The notes beneath the pieces are model-generated. The model did no database searches, had not been told where the DNA came from, and was given only the letters and a program-made list of their open reading frames with translations. From the NCBI RefSeq assembly GCF_003573695.1, contig NC_039358.1:197364353-197428352 (forward strand): 64,000 nucleotides of DNA. The letters run 5' to 3'. Source of the DNA: Papaver somniferum. Its lineage: Eukaryota > Streptophyta > Magnoliopsida > Ranunculales > Papaveraceae. How positions within the stretch are numbered: the stretch's first letter is position 1; every line of letters starts with the position of its first letter. Shown piece by piece: positions 22,225 through 33,090 of the stretch. The position numbers and the translations under genes were made by a program.

Positions 22225-23733
22225 ATGGGCCAACCTCGTGCTCTCCATGAATACATGTATCCATCAATACAAATTCCATTATCATGTATTGTATTACCTC
22301 AAACCAATAACCCTTTTAAAATAAATGCAAACATGATACAAATACTTCCTATATTTCGAGGGTTCGATTCTGAGAACCCCTATACTCATGTAAGAGAGTT
22401 TGAACAAATTTGTCGGACTATGCAACCTGATTATTTGTCCGAAGACTCTCTGAAATTGCGTTTGTTTACATTTTCTTTAAAAGAAAGGGCCAAAACATGG
22501 TTTTACGGTTTGAGACCACAATCAATCACCACTTGGGAACAACTCACTAATCAATTTTTCCAAAAAAATTTTCCACACCATAGGACCATCGCTATTCGTC
22601 AAAGTATCAATTGTTTTGTCCAATTGGATGAGGAAACTGTTTTTCACTATTTCGAACGTTTTAATGATTTGTTGAGTGAATGTCCGCACCATGGAATTGA
22701 GAAGTGGAGACTTGTCGTCATCCTCTATGAGGGACTAAACTTTAAATCTCGAACCATGGTTGAGTCTATGTGTAATGGTGAGTTTATTGATAAATCTGTG
22801 GATGATGCATGGAATTTTTTAGCCGAGATTGCAGAGAAAACCCATCAATGGGAATCCGTTAGGGAAACAGGAACAACACCACATGATATGAATCATCCCC
22901 ATGAATTAGAGTTTTATTCTTGTAATAGCTCCGACCTTAGGATTGAAAATTATCCTAGATTGCAAAATGCCTATCATGATGATGATGATGATTATGATGT
23001 TATTTTAGAAGAACATGTCTATACTGAAAATGTTATGGAACCTTTGGGTTCAAATACATTAGGCTTCTCTGCCCCGACCTTAATGCATGATATTTCTTCT
23101 AGTATTCCATGTGATGTTTCCCCTGATGTGCCGATACACGAGAATCAATCTGTTGATGATGTTGAGGATTCTGATTGTGATCTTGCTAAATTGATTGACG
23201 ATTGTGAGCATGATGTGACATGTGTAGATGAGTTAGAAGATTTTGATTTGATTGATAATGATATGCCTATTCTTCTACCTAAGTCACAATTTGATGGCCT
23301 TCCACCCAACCTAGATTTGGTTTGTACCAACATTGTAAAACCAATTTTTCTGAAAATGCCTAACCTAGGTTTGGAACTGTGTGCTTCCCAAGTCCTCTTG
23401 GACTCTTTTGCTTCAAAATATAACACTTTTAAAGAGCCACAGTTGGAAATTGCATGTTTGCCCATCCCGAAAACAGTCCATTATGAGTTAGACCTTTTGA
23501 ATCCTGAACCCTTAAAATTAAAAGATTTTGTGCTCAAAAGTAAACCTGTTGAAAAATCTTGGTTTAGGAGTAATTCATTCGGTTTTTCACTCTCACTCCC
23601 ATTTAAGTCCAATTTTAGTGTTTTGAAACTTCCTTTGTCTCTACACTTCGTCTTTTGGGTTGATCCTCAACTCTTTAGATTGTTAGTGTATGGTGAATTT
23701 TTTGTATATAATCCAGTAGTTAAAATTTCTTAA
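22225..23733 (+). CDS. Gag-only ORF with unfamiliar C-terminal half (element 2)
   Basis: An uninterrupted 502-codon ORF. Residues 1 to about 215 align by eye with element 1 gag (MGQPRALHEYMYP, FRGFDSENPYTHVREFEQI, LRLFTFSLKERAKTWFYGL, ERFNDLLSECPHHGIEKW). It then leaves the family: there is no CCHC knuckle, no protease and no pol. Instead comes an acidic stretch (DDDDDYD near residue 252, many Asp/Glu to about 345), then a hydrophobic, Leu/Phe/Pro-rich C-terminus (LDLLNPEPLKLKDFVLKSK, GFSLSLPFKSNFSVLKLP). Shortly after the stop, the 3' untranslated region shared with element 1 begins. The organisation matches non-autonomous TR-GAG elements, which encode only Gag and rely on an autonomous partner. 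An intact frame of this length in otherwise decayed DNA suggests recent activity or constraint. I cannot assign the C-terminal half. Confidence 0.85.
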   Translation: MGQPRALHEYMYPSIQIPLSCIVLPQTNNPFKINANMIQILPIFRGFDSENPYTHVREFEQICRTMQPDYLSEDSLKLRLFTFSLKERAKTWFYGLRPQSITTWEQLTNQFFQKNFPHHRTIAIRQSINCFVQLDEETVFHYFERFNDLLSECPHHGIEKWRLVVILYEGLNFKSRTMVESMCNGEFIDKSVDDAWNFLAEIAEKTHQWESVRETGTTPHDMNHPHELEFYSCNSSDLRIENYPRLQNAYHDDDDDYDVILEEHVYTENVMEPLGSNTLGFSAPTLMHDISSSIPCDVSPDVPIHENQSVDDVEDSDCDLAKLIDDCEHDVTCVDELEDFDLIDNDMPILLPKSQFDGLPPNLDLVCTNIVKPIFLKMPNLGLELCASQVLLDSFASKYNTFKEPQLEIACLPIPKTVHYELDLLNPEPLKLKDFVLKSKPVEKSWFRSNSFGFSLSLPFKSNFSVLKLPLSLHFVFWVDPQLFRLLVYGEFFVYNPVVKIS

Positions 23734-24629
23734 AAAAACCCTTTTGTTCCTTTTGTATATATTTTGCTAATCCAATATGATCTCGGCTGAAATATGTTGG
23801 ATTTTTGCCTAGAATAACGGAGTTTTAATTCTGCTTTCGCCGAAATCGGGTATTCTCTCTCCTTTTACTCTACTCAGCATGTCCCTTTCCATATGTTGCA
23901 TTTTCATTCTTTCCATATTTTGAAACATTGAGGACAATGTTTAGTTTAGGTTTGGGGGTATAGAGTAGATACCATGATAATTTGCCATAATTGAAAACGA
24001 ACTCCTTCTTTTTGAAAAAATTGAAAAATTCCAAAAAAAAAAAAAATTAAAAAAATCAAAAATTCAAAAAAAATTAAAACAATGAAAAAAAATCATAAAA
24101 ATGGAGCTCATTTACCTTGAAATATTGACTCTTGTGCAAATATGTATTTTTATTAGGAGTCTTAGTCTAGATATTTAGGCACCCTGATTCTAGCACAATT
24201 CACATCGTGATAAGAAATTTGCACGCGCACGATCTACCAATACATGTATGGCCTCGATCTTCAAGGTGTTGGATAGGAAGTTACGATTGCCAATCACTTT
24301 AGAATACTGAACGAAACTTGACTAGCTTGTTCTTTGGTTGGTTGGGATAGAAGGTGGAGGTTACATTAAGAAAGACAACCATCGAATTTAACTGGGTGCA
24401 TCAAAAAGGGCTACCTCTTGCAAAGTGTCATGTAATTTTTTTTGTTTCCTTTTGTACATGTATCAAAAGTGTTTCTTTGTTAANNNNNNNNNNNNNNNNN
24501 NNNNNNNNNNNNNNNNNNNNNNNNNNNNNNNNNNNNNNNNNNNNNNNNNNNNNNNNNNNNNNNNNNNNNNNNNNNNNNNNNNNNNNNNNNNNNNNNNNNN
24601 NNNNNNNNNNNNNNNNNNNNNNNNNNNNN

Positions 24630-24669
<40 letters not shown>

Positions 24670-25340
24670 GATGTATATATTCAGAAAAAAAAATATCAGA
24701 AAAATACAAAAAAAAATCAAGTATTTATCAATTCCATCATCTCTTGTTCCAAAAATAAAAGAGAGTTGTCAATGTAAATAAGAGTCATGTAAAGAGTTAT
24801 TTTTGTTGTTTTCTTTGTAATAAGCAAGGAAGGGTGTATGCCATTGATGTACAACGCGAGTAATTGTGAAATACCTCCAACTCATTCACAATTCTCGTAA
24901 AGTCCGGACAGCTAGCTAGATTTCGACCTCAGTTCTTAGCCTGAGAAACTATCTCTTGGTGATTAGTAGTCATGACTTCAGATCTTTCTTTACACATGTG
25001 TAGATACACTTTACACTCCTATCACATGTCCTTATTTGTTATCAGTGCTAGGATTGTGCCTTCGATAGCTAGATTGACATCTCCATTTTGCTGTGAGCTT
25101 AACTGTTTTGCACATGTCACGTTTGATGGAATATGAGCTTATATTTTGTCCTTAGGTTTTGTAGGCACACCTCTGGTAAACCTTCACGAGACTTCAACTC
25201 GTCCACTAGGGACACTTAGTGGTTTAAAAGGCTTAGTGCATACGCTAAATGCATTCGAGAGACCAGCGACAGTGGTATAGTTAGGATTTCCTTAGTATTG
25301 TTTTACTTGAGGACAAGTAAAATTCAGGTTTGGGGGTATT
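23734..25340 (+). other. 3' untranslated region of element 2 internal region 2, with assembly gap
   Basis: Homologous to 12600-13965. The two polypurine-tract copies are at about 23928-23962 and 25308-25340. A 146-base run of N (24484-24629), followed by about 39 A, marks a gap at a homopolymer. Frames through the Ns are meaningless. Confidence 0.8.
24484..24629. other. Assembly gap, 146 N
   Basis: A run of undetermined bases inside the 3' untranslated region of element 2, next to a poly(A) run at 24630-24668. At the corresponding position (about 18290) internal region 1 has an A run and (TA)n. Confidence 0.98.
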
Positions 25341-27979
25341 TGATGAGTGCCAAATATTGTATATATTTATCCCTTTTTGTTGGCATTTTAACTCATCTTT
25401 TATGCATTAATTCTACATTTTATCCCATATTCTGTATTTTCATTGTTTTCAAGAATAAATATTTTTATTAATTAATTTTGCATTTTTAGGTAATAAATAA
25501 AGTTCGGATGAGTCGCAGAGCGAAAAGAGCAGAAAAGTAGTGAAAAGCCGGGAGAAATTACGCAAGGAAGCTGCGAAGAATGGTGCGCACAACCTCATTT
25601 TCTACACACAAAAACGCCTCCGTTCTCAGCCGTCAGATCAGTTCCCAGAAGCATCCGACGGTCGCTCCTTCATAGAGCATCAAAATCTGAAGTCTCTGCC
25701 AAGCACCACAGCGCTGAAATTCCAAGCCTTCAGATTAGATGGTAGTTGAATCCAACGGTCGCTCCCTTGCTGTTCATCAACGTTTGATATCTCCGCCTTA
25801 CACTACAACACCTAACCCCATCTAGAGCCGTTAACTTCGTTGTATCAAAAAATCTGACGGTCGCTACAAGCTTCACTTCACATCACCATCCGATCCACCT
25901 ACCAGCTTCGCATCTCGCGGCCCATCTCACGAAACATCAAACTCGATGGATTCGCCTAACACCCTAGCAACCGAACCTATACCAGCTAACCAAACACGCC
26001 TTCTCTGCCAAACCATCGAGCCTCTCCTCCATCACCTTCCTCTGCAACTGACCACCACCTGCTCCGCCACCCACTCCATCTGCCACCACCACCAGCCCAA
26101 TACGAGCTCTCAAACCACTCAAAAACCCTAACCCACATCATTACTTCCCCTTTCACCAACTCTATGTCCTCCTAATCACTCAATTTCACGCCTCTCCCAT
26201 GTCAGGAACCCTAGAGGTGAAATTGACAAATTAGGTGAAATAGAGTTGCAATTGGAGGCGTGGATAGCATCAGGAGAGTCAGAGGAAGAATGGGTCGACG
26301 CATGGGGGAGAAATTGTGCCATAAAATTAGGTAATTTGCAAAACCTAATTTCACTGATTTTGGGGGAAAATTGGGGAAAACCCTAATGATGTATTTGGGG
26401 GTATAAATAGACTGTGGGTGTGTTGTAGAAACTATGCTTGGAGTAGCCAACATCCAGGACTTTCATGTCCTGTTAATTTCAGTTCAACTTTAGTCCACAG
26501 TTCAATTTTGAGTGTTATAATATCTTGTTAATTCAGTTCACAGTTGTGTTAGTCTCCTGCTTAATTTCAGTTTAATTTCAGTTGTGTTAGTCTCCTGTTA
26601 ATTGTTATGCTCCTGTTAAATTGTTATGTTGTCTCCTGTTATGCTTTTATCCATGTTATGTTTGTGTTAATTAGTTTGTGTGTTTTGTTTTTACACATGA
26701 TCCTGTAAGTCCCCTGTTTAACTCACATGTTCTTATTCTGAGTATTAATGCTTGACAACCATGAGGACTCTTAACTGCAACATGTTCTAATTCCCCACTA
26801 GGGTGAGAAAACAACTGAACCATGATGGTTAGCTATTAGGATGGTTTTTGCTGAGCTTAAAATAGCTTAGGCTAGTTAGACTCCTAAGTGCCCAACTGAT
26901 TTGTGATTAGTGGTGCTGTAAGAAGACCACTAATGCTAGGGGTCAGTGGTGGCTCTAGGGAATTAATTAGCTACATTAGTTAGTAAGCCACTGCCTAGTT
27001 AGTCTGTGATTGGTTGTGCCTTAAACAGACAGCCAATACTAGGGGTTAGCTAAGGCTGTAAGGTTGGTTAACTAGACATTTGACAAGAACTTAACCTAGG
27101 TGAACTGGCTAGGTAAAGGAAACTCTCATCCATCTCCTTGCACTTCCCATCCACAATTTCTTTTCTATGTTAGCTTCACCACATCCCTGCCCTTGGCCTT
27201 AGGCCTTGGTTCATTCTTGTTTTGTTTTGCTTTTGTTCACTGTTTTGTTGCTATTTAGTTTTCATTTGCTTTGTTCCTTGTTTTGCCCTGTGTTGTTTTT
27301 GCTTGCACTGCCTTGTCTGTTTCTGCTACACTGCTGCCTCTGCTGTTGTTGCTTCTTCTCTGCTGCTGCAACCCTGTTGCTGCTGCATTGCTTTTCTCCT
27401 GCTGTGCATTGCCTTCTCTGTCACTTGTGCTGCTGCCACTTCTTCCCCTGCCTTGCAAACTGTTGCTGCTCACTTGTGCAGCTGCTGTGCAGTCTTACAG
27501 TTCCTGCATCCAAGCAAAGATCAAAGCCAGCTGAGCCCAATTCAGTTCATTGCTGTGCACTCAAGCCCAAAGCTCAACTCAAACTGAAGCCCAATTCAGT
27601 CAACTGTGGGCTTAACCAAAGCCCAGTTGTTTAAGACCAAAGCCCAAATTCATTAAGGCCCAATCCAATTCAGGCTTAATCAAAAGCCTAAGTTTAAGGC
27701 CAAAGCCCATTTACATTTCAAAGAAAACTGAGCCCAAGCTCAGTTCATTTTATTGTGAACAAACCCATTAGTACTCAAAGCCCAATTTAAGCCAAAAGGC
27801 TTCTAAGCCCAAAGCAAATCTAGGAACCCAATTAGCTAAAACACTTCCAAAACACACCCGATCTCTGTGGATCGACCCGTACTTGCACGAGCTACAACCG
27901 ACGACCGTGCACTTGCGGTATTACTGTAGGCCCCCGTTTTTTTGCGCATAATTTTTATACACCCTTTCAAGGCCTGCCA
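25341..27979 (+). repeat. Element 2 LTR-C
   Basis: 2,639 bases, TGATGAG to GGCCTGCCA. It is nearly identical to LTR-A for ~1.8 kb (single-base differences such as AACCAAATACG/AACCAAACACG). At about 27162 it switches to a segment resembling LTR-B (CATCCCTGCCCTTGGC). It then has its own CTG-rich tract (27270-27500) and ends with AGCCCAA-rich sequence like LTR-A. The terminal ~40 bases differ from LTR-A and -B. TATAAATA is at 26402-26409. Confidence 0.9.
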
Positions 27980-27984
27980 ATACC

Positions 27985-29413
27985 CAAGGCTCAAAGTCCT
28001 TTCTCAAACCCATTTCCACTATCCAAGCCCGTATCGGATTTCAGCCGTCAGATCGAAGCATTTCAGCATCCTACGGTCGCTCCATCATCGCACATCAAAC
28101 TCCGAAGATCCCGCTTTACATCGCAACGCACATCTCCATCTTGGGCCGTCCTTTTCGTTGCATTCCTCCATCCGACGGTCGCTACCCACAGCCTCCCATC
28201 TCATCGTTGGATCCACCTACCATCGTCAAATCCCACGGACCAGATCGCGAAACATCATCCCTCGCTGAAACCGCTCAACACTACAGTACCAAACACCCTA
28301 CACCTCTACCAAACGCCTCCTTCTCCCCAAAAATCAGTCGACCATCTTCTTCTTCCCCAAAAACTCTGCAACCCCCCCTGCCATTGTCGCCACCACCAGC
28401 TCGACCACACTCTGCCATCCCCACACCTCTGCCACCATCACCATAACCTCCACCATCACCCGACAGAACAAACCCCCAAACAATCCCCCTAAACCTAGCC
28501 GTTTTATCCTCTCTCACCAACTGTCCTAGGTGAGGTTGATAAAACATCTCGATTTAGGGAAATTAATGGTAGCAGAAGATTCAGGAGGGAGCATAAGGAC
28601 GACTCAAAGCATGGGTGCTCGATTTCAAGGCTCAATTTTCAACAAATTAGGTAACCCTAATTTCTGATTTTTGGGAAAAGGGGGAAGAACCCTAATTTTA
28701 ATCTGTGGGTATAAATATGTACTGTTGGGTTGTGTTCTAGACTATCTCTGGGCTAGCCAGTGAACACATGTTTAAGTTTCAATTCTACTTCACATATCAG
28801 TTACATATCCAGTGAGTTTGAAAGTGAAATTGTGTACTGTTATAATGTGGAGCATGTTTATATCTGTTAATATCATGATTACAACCATGTCCATGTTCTA
28901 ATTCATTTGCTAGGGCTTAGAGGAAGCTCTTGATCATATGCTAGGATAGTAAGTGTACATGTATTGTCTTGGAATGATTTAACTGCCTTAGGATTGATGA
29001 ATTGCCACTTGGGTTATCTCAATTGTGATCAGCTGTGCTGTTAGAAGACAGCTGATGCTAGGAGTGCAGCTACGTCAGTTTGTAAGAATTTAATCCATTA
29101 GAGAGACTGCCTTAAGCTCAGTTAACTAGTTGAGCTAAATACTTGTGATCAGTTGTGTTGTTGAAAGACAACTGATGCTAGGGGTAATTTAGCTAGGTTA
29201 GTTACTCTATTCTTCATTGTAGTCTTTCATGAAAGAACAAGACATACATTGCATCATAATTTCCTTAGCCTAGGGTCAAGTAGTGGAATTCCCCAAAGAA
29301 AACTTTAGCAAATCCTCCAAGTCCCTGTGGACAAACCCTTATTTACTCTTTCTTGCTTCAACTTCCCTGTGCACTTGCAGGCTAGTTTAGGTAGTTCTTT
29401 TCCTTTTACACCA
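27985..29413 (+). repeat. Element 1 3' LTR, second segment
   Basis: Resumes CAAGGCTCAAAG after the ATACC duplication and runs to TTACACCA. It includes TATAAATA at 28710-28717 and the ~354 terminal bases lost from the 5' LTR. Confidence 0.92.
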
Positions 29414-29418
29414 ATGGT

Positions 29419-30131
29419 AGAGTGGTAGTGGACCACGTTTACTTTTTTGCATGCTCAAGGACGTCAGATAATTATGAATATATTCAAAATTCAAATCAGC
29501 GCCTCCAAATACTTTTCCTTCTTCTACTAAGTACTACCTGGCTAAGACTCTTTCCTTTCTCTGTTTTTTTCTTTGTGTTTGCTCGATTGTTTCTCTCTCT
29601 ATTAGAAAAAGAAAATTAGTTCATCTACACAGTCGCGATTCTTTGTTTCCTTTTCTAAATTTGTCCAACAATTTCCTATTATCTTAGGTATGAGTCTAAT
29701 TTCGTGGATGTGTCTTTTTCTTATGAGAAGATCTTTTTTTATTTTCTTGAATAGATCTGATGTATTATAAATGTGATGATGGATGATTATAGATCTGAGT
29801 TTTTAAATTAAAATCCATATTTTTAGTTGCTATAAACATCTGAAGTAAACTAAATCACAATATATTTGATTCAGTGGAATTCTGGAAGATCTTGTTTCTG
29901 TTTTAAACTTTTTTATGGATGCTTGAGAAGTAAAAAAAAATTGATGGGAAAGGAAACGGTTGAACTGTCAAAAATCCAGCGGGGTCAGCTGGTTTACCAG
30001 TTAAACCGACCAGTTCATTTGGTTCACTGGTTTTTTTAACATGTTAGTGGGTAAGTGTCGAACCAGACCGTTTTTATTACCGGTTCACTGGTTTTCCGGT
30101 CCAACTAGTCGGTCCGGGTCTTAAAACACTG
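29419..30131 (+). mobile_element. hAT-type element, right part (copy 1)
   Basis: Continues AGAGTGGTAGTGG after ATGGT and ends CGGGTCTTAAAACACTG. The subterminal region (29980-30131) is packed with ACCGGTT/GGTTCACTGG-type motifs that also occur inverted near the left end (5140-5215), as in many hAT elements. The interior (29500-29800) resembles a pyrimidine-rich leader followed by a GTATGAGT donor-like site. No protein is recognised. Confidence 0.85.
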
Positions 30132-32019
30132 CTCTTGATGAAAGGTATTTGGGAATCCCACTTTTTCTCAAAAGAAGAAGAACCACATCCTTCTCCTCTC
30201 TGGTAGAAGTAATGAAGACAAGGCTCTTGAGATGGAATGGCAAATTCTTAATGCAATCAGGGAGATCTGTCATGGTTAAGCATGTCTTAAATGCCATGCC
30301 ATCTCACCAAATGGGTATCTTCAAAATCCGAAAGGCAACAATCAAAGAATTGGACACAGTACAAAGACATTTCTGGTGGAAAGTAAGAATGGAAAATTCC
30401 TGGGATAACTTTAACAAAAGAAAATAAGACGGAGGTATGGGTTTTCGTTTTCGTGATCTAGAATGTTTCAACAAAGCTCTTTTAGCAAAATATGTATGGA
30501 GATTGTGTCACAATTCTCATTAGATGTGGGCTAAAGCTTCTAAAAGAAAGAAACTTCCCTGATACGTCAATATTTCATGCAACAAAAATGAAGAACAGAA
30601 CTTTGGCTTGGCAAAGCATTTATGGTGAAATCAGCTTCTTTCAAAAGAATAGTTTCTGGCTGTTGGGAGACGGAAAGAAGGTACTTACATGGAAGGATAA
30701 CTGGATTGTAGGGAAACAAGATCCACCAACATCAATTGCTGATTTCGAATTAGCAGTCACTTATAGCACTGTAAGTGACCTAATTGATGCAGATACCAAA
30801 GTTTGGAAAGCTACAATTGTTCACCAGCTCTTCTCAGCAGATGATGCAGTGAAAATCCTAAGCATGAGAATACCTGCATATTCTACAGACAGGCTAATCT
30901 GGACACTCACAAGGAATGGTCAATTCACGGTTAAATCTGCCTACAAAAAAATGGTGGACATCAAGACTAATGCAGCTGATATGCACGATGCAAATATGAC
31001 TTTATTATGGAAGCAACTGTGGAATTTGGATACTCTGCCAAGAGTTAAAACCTTCTTATGGAAGTGCATGAATGACATGATACCTTCAAGTGAACGCATG
31101 GGAAGAGTAATGCAATATTCTGGAAGATATGTGCAGTATGTGTAATCAAATTGTTGAAACGACTAAGCACATAATATGGGAATGCCCTTTTGCTCGAGCT
31201 GTTTGGATGTCAATACCCGGAGCTAGAAGAAGTATGGATGTTGTTTATACTACGGTGTATGACTGGATTACCAGTTGGTTTACAAACGATTTCATCAAAT
31301 TAGATGCAGACTGGATAATCAAAATGGCAAATGCATGCTAGAAAATTTGGAAACAAATATCTAGATGTGTTTTCGATGGGAAGAAGCCAAACCCCGTGGA
31401 AACTATTCGTAGTATCCAGTACTTCAACCATACAATAGGATCAGGAATGAAAAGAGTACAACAACATAGCTGTCACAACAGCTTAACTAATAATTCTCAA
31501 CATACCAGGATACCTCCTAATGCTTTTACTTATTCTATATGTTGTGATGCTTCTTTTAAATATGTTTAAACTGAAAATCACACATGTATTGGTCTAATAC
31601 TTCGTAATGCTGCAGGTGAATTTGAACAAGGATGTTGCTTCAATGAACATGGACATCTAGACGTAGAGCATGCAGAAATTGAGGGGATGAGGAAAGCTAT
31701 GTTTTGGGCGGAAGAACTCAACATATACCAAATATATTTTGAACTTGATGCTCAAACTGTAGTAGCAGCTGCAACAGGAGATAACCAGAAAGTTGGATGG
31801 TAGACTCAAACTTTAGCTTTGGAGGTTATTAGCCTTTTTAGCAAGTACCCACTATGGACTAGCAAGTTTATCTGTAGGAAGAATAATAAAGCAGCACATA
31901 AGCTGGCAAAACATTCACGTTAGTTTCAAATTAGTAGAAGTTGGATTCAATATCCACCAAACTTTATTGTGGAAGCACTATATGCAGACACAAGTGGTTT
32001 AATCAACTCTATTATCTAA
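30132..32019 (+). pseudogene. LINE ORF2, second part: RT thumb, zf-RVT and RNase H (copy 1)
   Basis: Resumes at YLGIPLFLKRRRTTSFSS and LLRWNGKFLMQSGRSVMVKH (RT C-terminal region), then a stop at 30427. TLAWQSIYGEISFFQKNSFW, GDGKKVLTWKDNWI and FTVKSAYKKM precede the zinc finger CSMCNQIVETTKHIIWECPFA (about 31132-31195), which a one-base insertion (GGAAGATATG at 31122) puts out of frame. The RNase H domain follows from about 31535 with CCDASF, HAEIEGMRKAMFWAEEL and FELDAQTVVAA, and ends RKNNKAAHKLAKHSR; three stops interrupt it. The coding remnant ends at TAA 32019, followed by the A-rich tail to 32062. An RNase H after zf-RVT is typical of many plant L1 elements. Confidence 0.87.
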
Positions 32020-32062
32020 ATAAACTTTCTTTTTGGTATCAAAAAAAGAAAAGAAAAAAAGA

Positions 32063-33090
32063 GTAGGTAATGTATCCATTAGTTACTACTACTTCAGTGG
32101 TCACTTGTTGCTTCGAATGTGAAAATTTTCCATTTTCAGTAGTGCTATTAATGGAAATTCTTATTGCATTTTTATGTATTTCAAGCTAAACGACTCTCTT
32201 TAGACCTTAATGAACCAACTTCATTTTGAAGCCATTTCCAGAAAATAAAATATTCTTGTGAGTAGTGCCAGCCCCTTGGATTAATAATTCCTTTGTTTCA
32301 AAAACTCCCCAAACAAACAAAAAAGCAAAACGCAAGTTGAAAATTTTACATTTTTGCTAATTTTAGGCCGTTGAAAGACCGGTGAGTAGCTTTGGGTATG
32401 TCTTTCAAGCTAAGCAATATTTTTTACTACAAAATCTCCGTTCCGTTTCAAGCCATTTTCAAAAAGTAGTAAATTGCTCTGGTATTTCAAATGATTCTTA
32501 GACATAATGAACATCTCATTGCCTCAAATCCACAGTGCCAGCCAAAAAATGTACACAACTAACACACTCTCTACTCATTACTACAGAAAGCGCGACAAGA
32601 AACAAGCATATAACATAGGGCATCACGCAGTCGATCTAATGACTCCTAAGAATTATAAAAATACAATAGAAACTACGAAGGATTTGACAACAAGAGAAAT
32701 CATGCATAAAGAGTTCACCATTTTTTCTACTGTCAAACATCTCAAATTCATTGTTAAACTGAGAAGTTCTGAGACCCATCAGCCATGAGCCTGAGACACA
32801 CTGGATAGGAAATTGTTCTGCTCTAAACTGGATATAAAACGTTTCAATCCCAATTACAAATTAGAAAAAAAGTGCAAAACGTAGAAATTACCCATGGCAC
32901 CCATTCTTACTTTGGCCTTTTGTACTGTAACTAAAACTGTTGCTCACCGCATCAGCTTATACTCCTTTTTCTCCATATGCCTCTTCTTCGTGTTCCTATC
33001 ACCTTCGTTCTCCCCAAATAAGTACCACCGCTGAGTGAAACTAGGCTTTCGACGTAATTATATACATACATTTCTATTACCAAAGTTTAG
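32063..33090. other. Non-coding DNA between LINE and F-box relic (copy 1)
   Basis: A short open frame at 32507-32788 (93 codons) has no recognised motif, and is shortened by a one-base change in copy 2. The minus strand near 32940-33060 could be the 3' untranslated region of the F-box relic. Equivalent DNA lies at 42947-43973 and 53369-54396. Confidence 0.5.

Larger units (their letters stand above)
14287..27979 (+). mobile_element. Element 2: non-autonomous Athila-like complex, LTR-internal-LTR-internal-LTR
   Basis: The insertion starts TGATGAGTGCC and ends GGCCTGCCA. It is flanked by ATACC (14282-14286 and 27980-27984). Removing it restores element 1 LTR sequence GGCATACCCAAGGCTC as seen at 5627. 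It holds three LTRs (14287, 18967, 25341) and two internal regions, each with PBS and polypurine tract, but only one insertion-site duplication. This is best explained as one insertion event involving a recombinant, or unequal recombination after insertion. No pol is present; one gag-like ORF is at 22225-23733. Confidence 0.88.
5316..29413 (+). mobile_element. Element 1: Athila-like Ty3/gypsy LTR retrotransposon, with element 2 nested in its 3' LTR
   Basis: The insertion begins TGATGAGTGCC at 5316 and ends TTACACCA at 29413. It is flanked by the 5-bp duplication ATGGT (5311-5315 and 29414-29418). The same locus in copies 2 and 3 reads straight through with a single ATGGT, which proves the boundaries. 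Subtracting the nested element leaves about 10.4 kb. The order is 5' LTR, leader, gag, protease, RT, RNase H, integrase, 3' untranslated region with polypurine tracts, 3' LTR. The order RT-RNase H-integrase and the DLGAS protease, FMDDF and HPQTSGQ motifs place it in Ty3/gypsy. The gag style and the related PBS in element 2 point to the Athila/Tat side. The two LTR copies differ at only about a dozen sites over ~1.39 kb by eye, so it is a young insertion. Confidence 0.93.
1694..32062 (+). mobile_element. LINE (plant L1 clade) copy 1, full length but dead, split by nested insertions
   Basis: The parts appear in the order expected of a plant L1 element: ORF1 with a CCHC-like knuckle, then ORF2 with AP-endonuclease, reverse transcriptase, zf-RVT zinc finger and RNase H, then an A-rich tail (about 32041-32062). 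ORF2 is interrupted after 5118 and resumes at 30132. The break is a hAT-type element that itself holds 24 kb of LTR retrotransposons. The 8-bp CTCTTGAT at 5111-5118 recurs at 30132-30139, so removing the insertion rejoins the RT reading frame at residues MTLDERYLGIP. Several stops and frameshifts make it non-autonomous. Copies 2 and 3 later in the window are 5'-truncated duplicates of this same insertion rather than independent transpositions, because they share its hAT insertion and flanking DNA. Confidence 0.9.

Noticed and set aside
24354..24781. Frames running through the N block and poly(A)
   Set aside because: They are artefacts of undetermined bases and Lys codons from poly(A).
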